64,000 bases of DNA from positions 69,079,152 to 69,143,151 of the forward strand of contig OX465583.1 in NCBI GenBank assembly GCA_950022655.1, in the 5' to 3' direction. A model generated the notes under the pieces. It saw only the letters and a list, made by a program, of their open reading frames with translations, was not told the origin of the DNA and ran no database searches. Position numbers and translations under genes: made by a program. This stretch comes from Alentia gelatinosa (taxonomy: Eukaryota > Annelida > Polychaeta > Phyllodocida > Polynoidae). Each line of letters opens with the position of its first letter. Position 1 is the stretch's first letter. Shown here piece by piece: positions 46,841 through 59,181 of the stretch.

Positions 46841-48060
46841 CAAGATGGTAGTATCAGGCGTTGTAAATCGCAGGTCTCCTATAGTGAGCTGCTCTCTCCG
46901 TTAGTCCGTCTGGGGTATATCTGCTACACTGCATGCTGATAAAGCTCAGTAGAACCTGAATGCCTGAGCCCTGTACGCTGAAGGTCCAGGAGGGCTGCCT
47001 GTGTAAATCTGAACTCTGGTATTTCAAGTAGTCAGCACTATCAAGAAGTTCATTTATGGCGTAAACACCAAATGGCCGCTAGCTCAGAGAGTATATTCTG
47101 TATAATTGGTCTAATGTGATATACTCGCCTTGTTGGGATGTGCTTACTTCTTTTGATAAAAATAATTAACGAGCTGGTGGAGGGAGTTGTTTAATTCTAT
47201 CAAAAGAAACAAGATGGCATTAGGATGTATTTTGTGAGACAATAGGCCAGTCATTGAATCGTTATGGGTTTGCTTGCCACATTTTCTTAATATCATACAC
47301 CAAAACAACAAAATAAATGCCATCTTATGTACTTTCAGCAAGATGGTAGTATCAGGCATTGTAAATCGCAGGTCTCCTGCTGTGGGTTGCTCACTCTGTT
47401 AGTCCGTCTGGGGTGTATCTATTCAACTGCATGCTGATAAAGCTCAGTAGAACCTGAATGCTTCAGCTCTGTATGCTGAAGATCCAGGAAGGCTGACGAG
47501 TGTGAATCTCAACTCTGGTATTTCAAGTAGTCAGCACTCCAGGGAAGTTCATTTGTAAGTTAAGCACCAAATGGCTGCTAGCTCAGAAAGTATATTCTGT
47601 ATAAATAGTTTAATGTAATATACTTGCCTTGTTGGGACGTGCTTACTTCTTGCATTTCTTTCGATAAAAATTATTGACGAGCTGGTGGAGTGAGCTGATT
47701 AATTCTATCAAAAGATAGAAAGGTGGCGTTACAATGTATTTTATGAGACAATAGGCCAGGAGTCGGATCACTACGGGTTCACTTGCCACCTTTTCTTGAT
47801 ATTTTACAACAAAACAGCAAAAATAAATGCAATTTTATGTACTTTCGGCAAGATGGTAGTATCGTTGTAAATCGCAGGTCTCCTACAGTGAGCTGCTCTC
47901 TCCGTTAGTCCGTCTGGGGTATATCTGCTACACTGTATGCTGATAAAGTTCAGTAGAACCTGAATTCCTAAGCCCTGTGCTCTGAAGATCCAAGAGGGCT
48001 GACATGTGTAAATCTCAACTCTGGTATTTCAAGTAGTCAGCACTCCCAAGAAGTTTATTC
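46841..48060. repeat. Tandem duplication of an approximately 500-bp unit, 2.4 copies
   Basis: CAAGATGGTAGTATC recurs at 46841, 47339 and 47849 (spacings 498 and 510). All copies share TCCGTTAGTCCGTCTGGGGT and GGTATTTCAAGTAGTCAGCA. Copies 1 and 2 end in ATGTACTTTC(A/G)GCAAGATGG. No ORF survives through a unit, so no protein is suggested. Confidence 0.92.
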
Positions 48061-48157
48061 ATAGACAATGTACTCAAGAATGCCTCAACAAGTTAGATAT
48101 GTTTTACTTGTACTCTATTCCTAGGAATAAGAGAAAACATACATTACTGGCATAATA

Positions 48158-48453
48158 AAGCCCGTTTCCACAAGCCGATTTCCCATCACAGATCTACAGT
48201 CAGGAACCACTGACAGACTTTTGGCACTGCTGACCCGAAATCGATCAATGGAAACAATTCAGCTCGTGAAATGACCCACAACTATTTTTGCTCAGATTAA
48301 GCAATGTGGCACCACCCACTCCTGAATGAAAGCTTAGTCACTGAGTAAAATCTACTACCTTCACCAATTTTTCGATACTGATGCACAGTCAGTGGCACCA
48401 CCGACAGACTTTCTGGGTAACTAAAAAGATCTACACCCTTTTCGTCGGCCTAC
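48158..48453. mobile_element. MITE family I, copy 2
   Basis: AAAGCCCGTTTCCACAAGCC to CCTTTTCGTCGGCC, containing CACCACCGACAGACTTT. Confidence 0.65.
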
Positions 48454-49061
48454 AGAGGGGTGAGTCATAATGCTGGGTAGTAGTATCGGCAGCTGTATAA
48501 CACCTACTGGAGTTAACTGTTGGCGGAACTGATCTACAGGATCCTGGTTCTGGCTGGTGGACGAGTTATCTGCCGAGTTCTTAGATCACCTCAGAAAAGC
48601 CTCAGTAGTTCGTAGTAAATCTCTGCATGCAGTTGGATCTCTCGTGATTGGAGGAGAGAGCCCGCCCGGCAGGTTGAGGCTCGCCCGGGAATGGGTTACT
48701 TTACTGTATATGTGGCATTTTCCGATAACATTCACATGGATTTATCTACAGATGATTACCACTCTGAAGACGTTGTAGGGGGTTCTATGTTCTACTTGAC
48801 GGCCAGAGATGCACCTGTTGTTGTTCCTCATCAGCCCCCACCTTTCTGATTTATGCTGATGTTGTTTTGCCGTACTACACTGGCCAGGCACATAGTAACC
48901 TACTTACCTAGTATTTCCGATCTATTCTGCCAAAGTAAAATGAACAATATTCTCTGTATTTGTCTTTGATCTCACTATTTGAAATCCAGTTGGTTATTGG
49001 TTTTAAAAATGGTCTTGGTAGGCCACGCATTATGTGTCATAGAGAAAACGGGAGTTCAGCT

Positions 49062-49250
49062 TTGAAGGTATATCGGACAATTTGTCTTGAATATTGAAAC
49101 TCATGTCATTTTCCTAAGTGTTGTAGAACACTCTCAATTAAGAATCGGGGGTCACCGTGTTAGTTGTTTATATAGAGATCAATGTTTTAATAATCTTTTA
49201 ATAGAATATACAGAAATTCCAAAAAGTTGTTTTCACATAGTCCTTTTCCT
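49062..49250. mobile_element. MITE family J, fragment
   Basis: GAAGGTATATCGGACAATTT and GGGGGTCACCGTG match the left arm of 55734-56918. The right part is missing. Confidence 0.6.
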
Positions 49251-49440
49251 CACACATTATGTATCACAATAAGCACGGGAGTTCAGCTTTTAGGATTTGC
49301 CTCCAATCTGCACATTTTCTATCGCAGAGAATACGATAGTTCAGCTTTTAGGAATTGCCGCCATTCCGCACATTTTGTATCACAGAGAATACAAGAGTTC
49401 AGCTTTAAGGAATTGCCTCCATTCCGCTCATCACTGGATC
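49225..49440. repeat. 58-bp tandem repeat x3
   Basis: GTTCAGCTTTTAGGAATTGC at 49281, 49339 and 49397, each with GCACATTTT.TATCRCAGAGA. A related single copy is at 49051. Confidence 0.88.
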
Positions 49441-49793
49441 ACACACGTGGAAGTTTACAGCAAGCAAATACATTCTGCCGGAGGTGACAAGGTGCTGGGC
49501 CCCTGTGCCTCGATCTACCCATAGCCTCAAGCCCGTCGCCGCTCTCACACAGGGTGCCATCCTACCACGTTGGCGCCCCCGCCCGGGGGAACAAACAAAC
49601 GCCAGCGTCGGCGGTGTGTAGATAGCAGTCATCACCCTCCCATCTCCCCTCCCATCTCCCCTCCCATCTCCCTTCCCGGCCCTCCAACACACCCAATGTC
49701 TTCTTCACATGTCGCGTGGCTATCATCGATCCTCGTGTGTTGAACTCTCGTAGTGGGATTTGGCGGGAAAAGTTGGAAGGAGGGAAATGACCA

Positions 49794-49950
49794 GGGGCCC
49801 GTTTAATAATCTATGGTCCTACATGTAGACCCTTTTCTGTATGCCATAGGAACCCAGGGACGATGTAGATCAACTTTATTCAACACTTATAGACAGATAA
49901 AACCGTCTAAGCGAACAGACTTAAATACTATTAAACATAAGCATTGTACA
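49794..49950. mobile_element. MITE family H, copy 5 (right end lost)
   Basis: GGGGCCCGTTTAATAATC and ATTAAACATAAGCATTGTAC. The right terminus is replaced by other sequence. Confidence 0.7.
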
Positions 49951-50533
49951 CATTAAAGTTGAACGGAGAGCAGTAATCTGCAGCTGGTTTATACTGCAAG
50001 GTGTGGGACTTGGACATAGTGCAGTAACCTGTTTTATTATCCATCGTAAACAAAGCCCCCATTGAAAATGTATAAGACCTGTCAGATACCATAACTGTGG
50101 TATACTGATTCAAACCTGTGGTATATAGAGATATATAAAGTTTATATATATAGGTTTAAATTGGAGACGAGGCTCAGGGGAGTGGGGGCGGAACCCCACA
50201 CGGCAGGCCTGAGGTGGGCTCAGCCATCTACCTCCCGGGCTCCAGTCACTCGCTCGTCTGTGCCCGCACAGTCAGAATGCGCTCTGCTTTACGCTCTAAA
50301 CATCACCATGACAGACAGGATAAAGTCCGCCTCTGTCTTTGACTTCACTACGGGGGGCTAAGGCATCAGGCCTCAAACAAAAAAGAACAGAAGTCCTTCT
50401 CCAAGAAGACTACGACTACGATGTCCTAATGACTATGACAAAGTAGGACATCCAGTACACTCGCTAGCGCTTGTGTATGACTATGCATCAACCTCTCATG
50501 GTTTACGGCCGCCTGTCCACAAAGCCATCGGAT

Positions 50534-50848
50534 TTGGACAGAGTGACGCAAACTGGTTCATACTGCACACTATGAGAGTTGGACAGAGTGCAGTAACCTG
50601 GTTCATACTGCACGGTATGAGAGTTGGACAGAGTGCAGTAATCTGGTCCATACTGCACGGTATGAGAGTTGGACAGAGTGCAGTAACCTGGTTCATACTG
50701 CACGGTATGAGAGTTGGACAGAGTGCAGTAATCTGGTCCATACTGCACGGTATGGGAGTTGGACAGAGTGCAGTAACCCGGTCCATACTGCACGGTAAAA
50801 GAGTTGGACAGAGTGCAGTAACCTGGTCCATACTGCACGAGCCGCTGG
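50534..50848. repeat. 45-bp minisatellite x7
   Basis: TTGGACAGAGTGCAGTAACC recurs at 50534, 50579, 50624, 50669, 50714, 50759 and 50804, exactly 45 bp apart. Units alternate between CTGGTTCATAC and CTGGTCCATAC, hinting at a two-unit expansion step. 45 is a multiple of three, hence long ORFs on both strands. Diverged relatives near 49955-50105 and 10215-10330. Confidence 0.95.
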
Positions 50849-51820
50849 TACTTGGTGGCCTGGTTTCAGACCACAGACGCCGCTGAGGCTGAACTAGAAT
50901 GGAGGGAATGCCGGAAGACGCCAGGTATCCGCCACGATCCAACGCCCCAAACACCAGGGGGCGCATGCAGCATGGTGTATGGCCTTCCGGGTGATGGAGA
51001 TTCTCGAGCGCAGGTCGAGTGCCGCCCCCTAAATCTGTCAGGTCTTTTCTACGACCTATAAACATGGTGAATGTTTGTTGCTATGTAAAGGAGATACTCA
51101 TGCTATCGGTGAGCTCGGGTACGAATGTTGGTATGGTCTAATTTGCTAGCTAGACGATCGTTTTGTTGGAAAAGAAAGATTTGAATCGCAGATATTAAAT
51201 ACATTGAATTGTCTGTTGACTATCATAGACACGCTTTTTATAGCGGAGGAATTCACATTATAAATAACCTTTGCCCTACTGTAGCCCAACCGTAAGACAA
51301 GTGTTCCCTCTGCCAAAGTATTAGCTAGTTGGGTTGATGGGTAGCTAGTCTTTATTTCAACCCTGGTACAAGTTTATCCATGGCTACTTATCTTGATGTA
51401 TAGCACAACTTCTCTTCAATTTTTAATAACACTATAAATGGTATGGTGGTAGACCGCTATGTATAATTACAGGCGAACCCTATTTGATAAAAGAAAATTG
51501 AAAAAAATAAGAAAAGATTAAGGGTAACTGGAAAGTAGTATAGCTGTGCAATCTGGACTGAGACCTAGTGCCTGTACCTCCTGCCAATTGTCCAGCCCAA
51601 CGATAACCCCAGATCAGTGACTGCTCGGGCTGACAGGAGGTGTCGCGAAGACATGAATCCCCCTCCCCCCTCCCCCCTCCTCCACGCCACACAAGGAGCT
51701 GCTCACAGACCGGATCCACCACTCAATCTGCTCCTTACACACACCCTCAATGGACCAAGGGACTGGTGAGCGGCGGCGCGGGATGAATGACCGCTCCGGG
51801 CTGGTGTCGGGGTGTTGGGC

Positions 51821-52527
51821 GAGCTGCTCGGAGCTGCTCGGATCTGCTCGGAGCTGCTCGGAACTGATCGGAGCTACTTGGAGCTGTTCGGTGCTGCTCA
51901 GTGCTGCTCGGGGCTGTTCGGGGCTGTTCGGTGCTGCTCAGAACTGCTCGGAGCTACTTGGAGCTGTTCGGTGCTGCTCAGTGCTGCTCGGGTCTGTTCG
52001 GAACTGCTCGGCGTTGCTCGGAGCTGCTCGGAGCTGCTCAGAGAAGCTGCTCGGCGCCACTCGGAACTGCTTAGAACTGCTCGGGGCTGCTCGGAGCCGC
52101 TCGGGGTTACTCAGGGTGCTTGGGGCTGCTTGAAGCCGCTCGGGGTTGTCGGGGCTGCTCGGAACTGCTCGGAAATGTTCGGCGCTGCTCTGAACTTCTC
52201 GGAGCTGATCGTCGCTGCTCGGATCTACTCGGAGCTGCTCGAGGCTGCTCTGAACTGCTCTGAACTGCTCTGAGCTGCTCTGAGCTTCTCGGAGCTGCTC
52301 GGAACTGCTCGGAGCTACTCGGAGCTGCTAGGAGTTGCTCTGAACTGCTCGGAGATGTTCGGAGATGCTCGGAACTACTCGGAACTGTTCGGAGCTGCTT
52401 TGGGCTGCTCGGGGCTGCTCTGATCTGCTCGGAGCTGCTCGAGGCTGCTCTGAACTGTTCGGAGCTTCTCGGAGCTGCTCGGATCCACTCGGATCTGATC
52501 GGAGTTGCTCGGAGCTGCTCGGCGCGC
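51821..52527. repeat. Decamer minisatellite AGCTGCTCGG, array 2
   Basis: About 70 tandem decamers, the same motif as 27091-27548. Some higher-order repetition (TTGGAGCTGTTCGGTGCTGC twice). Confidence 0.95.
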
Positions 52528-53451
52528 CGTGCTCTGATTACAGGGGAGAGGCGCTCACAGAGAACGAGCTCCTCTCATGCTCTGACATGTTTCCCAGAGC
52601 TGCTCTTTGATTGCCAGCTTCTGGTATGGAGGCGGAAAGTTCCTCAGAACTCGGAGGGGAGGGCGACTTGTGTAGAGGTATTTCGGGAAAGGTACCATAG
52701 CCAACAGCTTCTGGTATTGGTGTCTGGAGTGTGTGTCAGTCTCCAATATATATCATTATCATATCTATCAAGGGAAAAATGTGAACATTGAATTTGAACA
52801 GCTATTTCATAATTTGTGTGTGTATATGACGGGAGAAGTATTATAGAATGATACTGGGACTCTAAAATGTGGAAATTGAATTTAAACAGCTATTTCATAA
52901 ATGTGCCTGTAGATCCTTCTGGGGGTAGGGATCTAAGTGTCCATCAAAAATAAGCAGCAATAATTTCATCATTGTAATACTCTTTTATTATTTAAACTGG
53001 TATGTAGTAGGTGTTATTAACTGTTCTTCCCTTAACATCTTGCTGAAATGTCATCATGATATCTCATAGTAATTGGATTTTTTATGTCACTAAATGCTGC
53101 TCTTAAAACAACAAAAAATCACGTCCACACGTATAGCACTCAATGGGTATGGCGACTATTCAGGGCTCCATTAGTCGAGTGGTAAACACCGGTTATATAG
53201 GAGGACGGTGTTTAGAGTAGAATTAGACCGGCGGTGTAGCTAATTATTCGGAATGTCTCATCCAGGCTCGACTATGGATCCTCCGAGGTCATGACGATAG
53301 GTCAGTGGATACTGTGGTGCTTTTACTAATCAGCCCTGGTTTATACACCACTAATGGCTCTCCTGGCTTAGACAATGACTGGCGAGAATTAGAGTCTGGG
53401 GGATTAGCCAAACATATACAAGCTGTGTAGTGGGAATAGGGATAATCTTAA

Positions 53452-53797
53452 CCCTTTCCCTACAGCACCCAGTTTCCCTGTTCACCTCTTCACGGCAGGC
53501 ATTGCCTCCCCAAATGACCCTGCTACGGCAGGTACCTTTTATGGGAAATAGCAATGCCATGTGATATGTCATGTGATTTCAGTAATTTACTTTGGTGACT
53601 GATAAAATTTTATTATACCATATCAAAGGTCAATATGCCTATTATAAATTGTCAAAATTTCTTTTAAATCAAACAATTATCTTTTTATCTATTGAATTTT
53701 GTATATAAGTATCAATGATTCCTCTAAGATGCCTTGAGGCATCTTCCTGCCGTAGCCAGGGGAAAGCCTGGAGGCATCTTCCTGCGGTTAAAGGGCT
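53452..53797. mobile_element. Probable piggyBac-type MITE, copy 2
   Basis: TTAA (53448-53451) then CCCTTTCCCTACAGCA; the right end CTGCGGTTAAAGGG is followed by CTAA, a one-base variant of TTAA. The interior has repeated GGCATCTTCCTGC.GT near 53735 and 53772. Confidence 0.55.
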
Positions 53798-53838
53798 AAA
53801 GCTCGCTCTCTACACTTAGATTGAGGTCCTTTGCAATC

Positions 53839-54222
53839 AAGCCCAATACACATCTACCGCTTCATGTTTGAACGATTGGTTCCCAAATCGTATAGGAGTC
53901 GGTGAACTTTTCACAGGCAAATAACGTAACCTCACGGGTCTTGTTGGCCACCCAATCAAGGGCAATTTTCCATTGTTCTGTTGTCTGCGACTGGATTTAT
54001 CATCATGTTGATAAACTTTTGGCAACCAATTTAGGAACATAGAACCACAAAAATAAAACATCTCAAGGAGGTGAGGAGTGGGGGTTCACTAATCGTTGGT
54101 TGACCCTTGCCTAGCTGTCCTCCATCTACCAACTAGGGCCGACTCTGTTAGGATGCCTCGCCTGAGACAAATTCCAATTCTTTTGTCACCGACAAAGGTG
54201 CATCAATGTTCCGAAATTGATG
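53839..54222. mobile_element. MITE family B, copy 6 (right end worn)
   Basis: AAGCCCAATACACATCTACC then all internal family landmarks. The right terminus is degraded after CCGAAATTGATG. Confidence 0.8.
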
Positions 54223-54325
54223 CACCTTTAGTGTGTTGATGTGAAGATAGACAGAACGATTCCCCAGTTTTAGAATGGCATTTTTAATTATTTCTAGGTA
54301 CATATGATAATAAAGCGACACAGTG

Positions 54326-54400
54326 AGTGTGACTGAATTCCATCTGTTCCTTGATATTTTGGTCAGAAATATCTCTGAACAGATGGAATTCAGTCACACT
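54326..54400. repeat. Perfect 24-bp inverted repeat, extended hairpin
   Basis: AGTGTGACTGAATTCCATCT at 54326, continuing GTTC, is exactly complementary to 54377-54400. Pairing resumes imperfectly inward (GATATTT/AAATATC) and outward, giving a hairpin of roughly 100 nt with a tiny loop. Confidence 0.9.
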
Positions 54401-55059
54401 AACTATGTCTCTATGTAATACCGCATGTGGCATCTATCTTACGGTTTATTAATGCTTTCAAATGAATCTGTCATACACCAACTACTGTATTAATACGCAC
54501 TGCCTTGTACTAATTCCTCTAATGTAATAGATTGTGTGTCGGGAGCTTAGTGGTTTCCCATCCTTAATTTATGCATTTGATCACTCCTTGACATGCATTT
54601 AGCAGACATAAACCCACTGTACGATTCCTGCTCCTTTCCCTGCGATAAATAGCCCCTCTGTCCAGAATCGCCCAGTGGGATACCTTGCGATTCCGTCCCT
54701 GCGATTCCGACACCGCTCCCCATAGAGGGTACACTTTATCGCCGACAAACTATACCTTTGCAGGCCAAAAAAAAACATGATATATTAAAATTTAAAAAAA
54801 AAAGAGTTCTGGTTATAATCACAATGGGGTCGGAAGCTCAACGCCGAACCCCGGTGTGCCGGAAGAAAATTTGATCAAATAAATTTGAAACGTGTTTGAA
54901 TTTGTCCCTGCCATTTCATTCCTAGAGCCCTGCACATAATCACTCGGCTTTCTTGGGCAGGTGGAGAAAAGCCACATAATTAAATCAACACTGGTCCTCA
55001 GCGCCTTCACTTAACCACGTACTCATTAATCTGCTTGTACCTCCTCCATGACCACCATG

Positions 55060-55340
55060 TAGCGCCACCGTCGACTAGGACATCCGGGCACTTTGGACGG
55101 TGGCCTCGGACCGGAAATGAGTGACTACCTTGTCGTTCCCCTGGACTCCCCCAACCCCCACACTCCCCATCCCCTCCCCCTCCCCTCCCTCCTCCCCTTC
55201 ACCTCAGAGAAGTGGTGTCCACGTCAGAAAATAGCCGCTCGTCGCCCCCCCTAGCGACAGGTGGCGCCACTTCAGAGACGCTGGCCCTTATTTCCGGTCC
55301 GGACGACCTTTTGACCTTGTCGCGTGTTGCCGTCAGTAGT
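55060..55340. promoter_or_regulatory. GC-rich promoter-like island
   Basis: Rich in CpG compared with its surroundings. It has two ETS-type motifs in opposite orientation (GGACCGGAAATGA near 55110, TTATTTCCGGTCC near 55288). Polypyrimidine C-rich sequence lies between them. It looks like a housekeeping start region, possibly bidirectional. Confidence 0.35.
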
Positions 55341-55347
55341 GCGGGCA

Positions 55348-55506
55348 ATGGCCGGCGGCGGCGCTAGTGGCGCAGAGAGGAGGAGGAGGGGAAGGGAGAG
55401 GGCAAAGGCAGAGAAGATCAGCGAGGCGAACTCCAAGCTTGGATTGGTATCGCTTTATCGACAGGGGACCAGGAATGACTTCTATATCGCTGTGTTTCCC
55501 AGATAA
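55348..55506 (+). CDS. Possible first exon of an unknown plus-strand gene
   Basis: ATG lies in GGGCAATGGCCGGCGG, resembling both a good start context and a YY1 site at a start codon. It opens MAGGGASGAERRRRGRERAK then AEKISEANSKLGL; a basic helix of this kind is common in nuclear proteins, but I do not recognise the family. The downstream part of the ORF is probably intron: a weak GTATCG donor follows SKLGL. No further exon was found. Confidence 0.25.
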   Translation: MAGGGASGAERRRRGRERAKAEKISEANSKLGLVSLYRQGTRNDFYIAVFPR

Positions 55507-55733
55507 GCCGAGCCCTTATAGCTTGACCGCGGTATCTCCAATGAGGGGTGAACAAAATCAGAGACAAAAATCCCCCCAAGTAGGATGTATATAAGGAGGA
55601 CTGAAGTTGGGTTGTCAAGTTCACTCCGCGTTAAAGGCCGACATTGGGCTGACATTCCGCTGAATTATCGCCCATCGCTGCCTCTTTAAACACTCGCTGA
55701 TATTTGTTCCTGGCTGGGTCTGCTTTGAAGGTC

Positions 55734-56918
55734 TTAAAGGCATATCGGATAATTTGGCTTCAAAATTAAAACCCATGTCAATTTCATGGAAATTGAATAT
55801 ATGATGGTCTCTAAGTGTTGTGGAATCCATATCTAACTTACAAATTGGGGGCCACCATGCTATTTTTTTTATTTATTTCTATTTTTCAATATTATGATTA
55901 CTTTATAGTAGAATATATAGAAACTCTAAAAGGTTATTTATTCATATAGTAAAATCCATGTCACTTTCCACAAATTTTCACAGAATATAGTAAATGTGTT
56001 GTACTACACATTTGTATATGGTCAGTGTTATCTGCTTTGCATAAAAATAAGGTGAAATTACTGTAACTCCTGTATCTGGGAGATCCACTCAAAAAGGCTC
56101 ACATGCCTATGTATCCCCCAGGATAAATAAAATTCTTTAAAAAAAAAAAAAATTAATTTTAAAATTCATGGGTCACCAACCTTGTTATTGAAAGAAATGA
56201 AGAAAACCATATCTTTAAGGACATTTCCTATGTAAATTAAGTAAACGTAAATTGGTCGACTTTACCTATTAAGACTGGAATAACTTGATAAATGTTAACT
56301 AACTTCACTCATGTGGAATAAAAAGAAATCACAAGGAACCAGTTGTGACTCATAATTTTCAATATTAAAAAATGACCAGTGGCGCAACTGTGAATTGTCC
56401 AAAGGCATATCCTATAATTTACGGTTGTGCCACATGGTGATCTTTAAATATTCCCATTCATCCATCGAAATTGGTAATTTGTGGCATATTGCAAATTCAT
56501 AAGAGCAAAATCTAAGTTTTGTCTAGTTTGACCTAACCCAATAGGTAAAATAGGCTCTTTTTCATGTGCTTGATTTATATAGGAAATGTACTGAAAAAAT
56601 AGGTTTTTCCCCAATTCTTTCGAAAATAAGGTCGATGAGCTATGATTTTAAAAACCTAAATAGGTAGTACTATACATACACTGTATTCTGTGAAAGTTTG
56701 AGGAAAAAGACATGGGTTTTACTGTGTGAAACTATTTAGAATCTCTTTATATTCTTATATAATATGATTATAATATTGATCTCTAAATCAAAATCTAGCA
56801 AAGTGACCCCCGATTTTTAGGTCAAACATGTGCTCTATAATACTTTGAAATCATTGCAATTTTCAGAAAAGTGACATAAGTTTTAATTTTCACGCCAAAT
56901 TGTCCGATATTCCTTTAA
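55734..56918. mobile_element. MITE family J, full copy
   Basis: TTAAAGGCATATCGGATAAT to AATTGTCCGATATTCCTTTAA, 1185 bp. The two halves are diverged inverted copies over much of their length (for example GGGGGCCACCATG near 55846 against AAAGTGACCCCCGATTTTTA near 56800). No ORF. Confidence 0.75.
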
Positions 56919-57031
56919 GATTCTAGGAGCTGCAAGGCGGGGCGATAGCAAGGAGTGGGTTATATGCCCAGCACCAATGGCCCCAGCACTAACAGCACGT
57001 TCAGCACCCGTCTTTCGCTATAGCATTAGGA

Positions 57032-57330
57032 TAAGGCCTGTTTCCATTGGCCGACGAAAACGGCGGAGATTTTTCAGTTACCGTCAATGTCTGCCGGTGG
57101 TACTGACTGTATGACGGTATCAAAGAATCGGTGAGGGTGTAGTGCTCATATATAGCCTTGTTTTCATTGGCCAACGAAAATGAGATTTTTTTAGTTACTC
57201 CAAAAGTCTGTCGGTGGTACCACCGACTGTGTGTCGGTATAGAAAAAATCAGTGAGGGTAGTAGATTTCGCTCAGTGACCAAGCTTTCACTCAGTGGCGG
57301 TTGTATAATCTTAGCAGAAAAAGTTGTGGG
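57032..57330. mobile_element. MITE family I, copy 3, partly duplicated
   Basis: GGCCTGTTTCCATTGGCCGA and, at 57153, TTGTTTTCATTGGCCAACGA begin two successive similar blocks with GTCTGYCGGTGGTAC cores. Followed by ACACTGCGACACACTCCGAC, family G-like sequence, to 57480. Confidence 0.6.
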
Positions 57331-57505
57331 TCATTTCACGACACACTGCGACACACTCCGACATGGCTACGACACAGCGCCCGTGTCGTAGCCGTGTCGT
57401 AGCCCTTCCGACAACTTCAAACATATTTGAAAAATTGTAGAGGTCCGCTTGTGTCGTAGTGTGTCGGGAGCATTCCGTACTATGTAAAAGCTATGAACCG
57501 CCCCT

Positions 57506-57506
<1 letters not shown>

Positions 57507-57591
<85 letters not shown>
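57507..57591. repeat. (CA)n microsatellite
   Basis: About 42 uninterrupted CA units. Confidence 0.97.
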
Positions 57592-57595
<4 letters not shown>

Positions 57596-58614
57596 GCCTT
57601 TATAAACTGATACATATTATACTCAGAGGTACGCCCAAGACCTTGAACCCTGTCCGTAGACGCGAGGATTAGTCCAGTATTATCTCTACGTCTGCAGAAT
57701 GTTGGTCTTAATACCTTTCAAAGCACGCATAGATTAGTGCCAAGTTCTCCTGCCTCCAAAGGGAGTATGCCTCACCTCGCTAAGGGAGGCATTGGTACAC
57801 GCTGTAAGGTGATAGATAACGTTGGGATGTGAGGGTCTGGTTTGATAGCATTGTCAATGTTTGGTAATACATAATAGTATGGGGCCGAATGAGTGAGTAG
57901 TGATCGAGTTGGGATCAGTGGAGAATGTAAGAGCAGTAGGGAAAATCTTTCATCGTCTATTCCTACCACAGAAATCCTGTAATTGTTCTGTAAGACCAAA
58001 TTACGTACTTCATCTCGTAACGTTTACTATTATTATCGTACTTTACTTGGTAACGTTTACTGGTATCATCGTATTTTAAGATCATGTCTGGAACATCTAA
58101 TTGTATAGATGTTATACTTTCTCTGTATCATACTATGAACCGCATACACATGCATATTTGGTATATATCATGCTACTTAGAATAAGAAATATTCAAAATA
58201 CCAACATTTTATAGGATAATCAAATAGTAAATCAACGGCTGCTATATAACATGATTCAGTATCTTTAGTGCAAGATGAATCAGACATTTAGTGGAAATCG
58301 CCTCGTCTGCTTTAACAGATATCTATCCCCGCTCTCCACACCAGTGTGTTTTAGGAGGGCATTAAGAAGATATCGGAGGACCCATGAATTAAGGATAGTT
58401 TACCAGATAAAGATGTTGTTGATACGAAGTTGGACATTCACAAGTTGTTTGGCTGCCGTCTGGTAAATAATGAACACGAAGCCTTCACCAACCTCTCTCT
58501 GAACCACCATTCGCCTCCCACCGACCTCCAGGTGGCACCACCGGCTTTGCACTAGACTGGTTCCAGTCCCTGCATCCTATGGCTACCCTCCTCGCTGGGA
58601 TACAGGGACTAGTA

Positions 58615-58776
58615 AGCGCCAGATCCACTAAGGCGATTTTCCATGCGAATTTGGGTTCGGAGACGTTCGCAGACGTTCACAGACGTTCGCATAGACATGC
58701 GACAACATTCAATATATTGAATATCATCGCATGGGATTCGCACAGTCGCATGGATCGCCTTAGTGGATCTGGCGCT
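58615..58776. mobile_element. Short MITE with 22-bp ends, right part duplicated
   Basis: AGCGCCAGATCCACTAAGGC and its exact complement bound 162 bp containing CGTTCGCAGACGTTCACAGA. The right third is repeated at 58777-58858, again ending CGCCTTAGTGGATCTGGTGC. Confidence 0.85.
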
Positions 58777-59181
58777 TATATTGAATATCATCGCATGGGA
58801 TTACACAGTCGCATGGATCGAAGACGCAGTCGCTTGGTCGCCTTAGTGGATCTGGTGCTGTACAATCTGTAATGGGGTTCGATTTCTGGTGCTGTATAGC
58901 GCAAGTATTTCTAACCCTCTCCATACAGATATCCTGGCTACTGGTTAGGATATCTGCTGGGAGATCTCACTTTGATCTCAATCAGTCACAGTCAGGAGTA
59001 GCCGAAATTTATTGCTATGATAACACAGGTGGCCAGAGAACTGGAGGAGGGGAGGGGGAGAGGTAGGAGGAGGTATAGGGTTACAAGGAGCGGCTTGGGG
59101 CCATAAACAGGAGATTCTGTTCATAATGGACAAGTCTTTGATTCATGGTCCATTCAGAGAAGGATATATACTAAAATAAAC

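Noticed and set aside
50473..51065. Repeat proteins on both strands over the 45-bp array
   Set aside because: 45 is divisible by three, so any open frame repeats; both strands are open over the same bases, which argues for chance.
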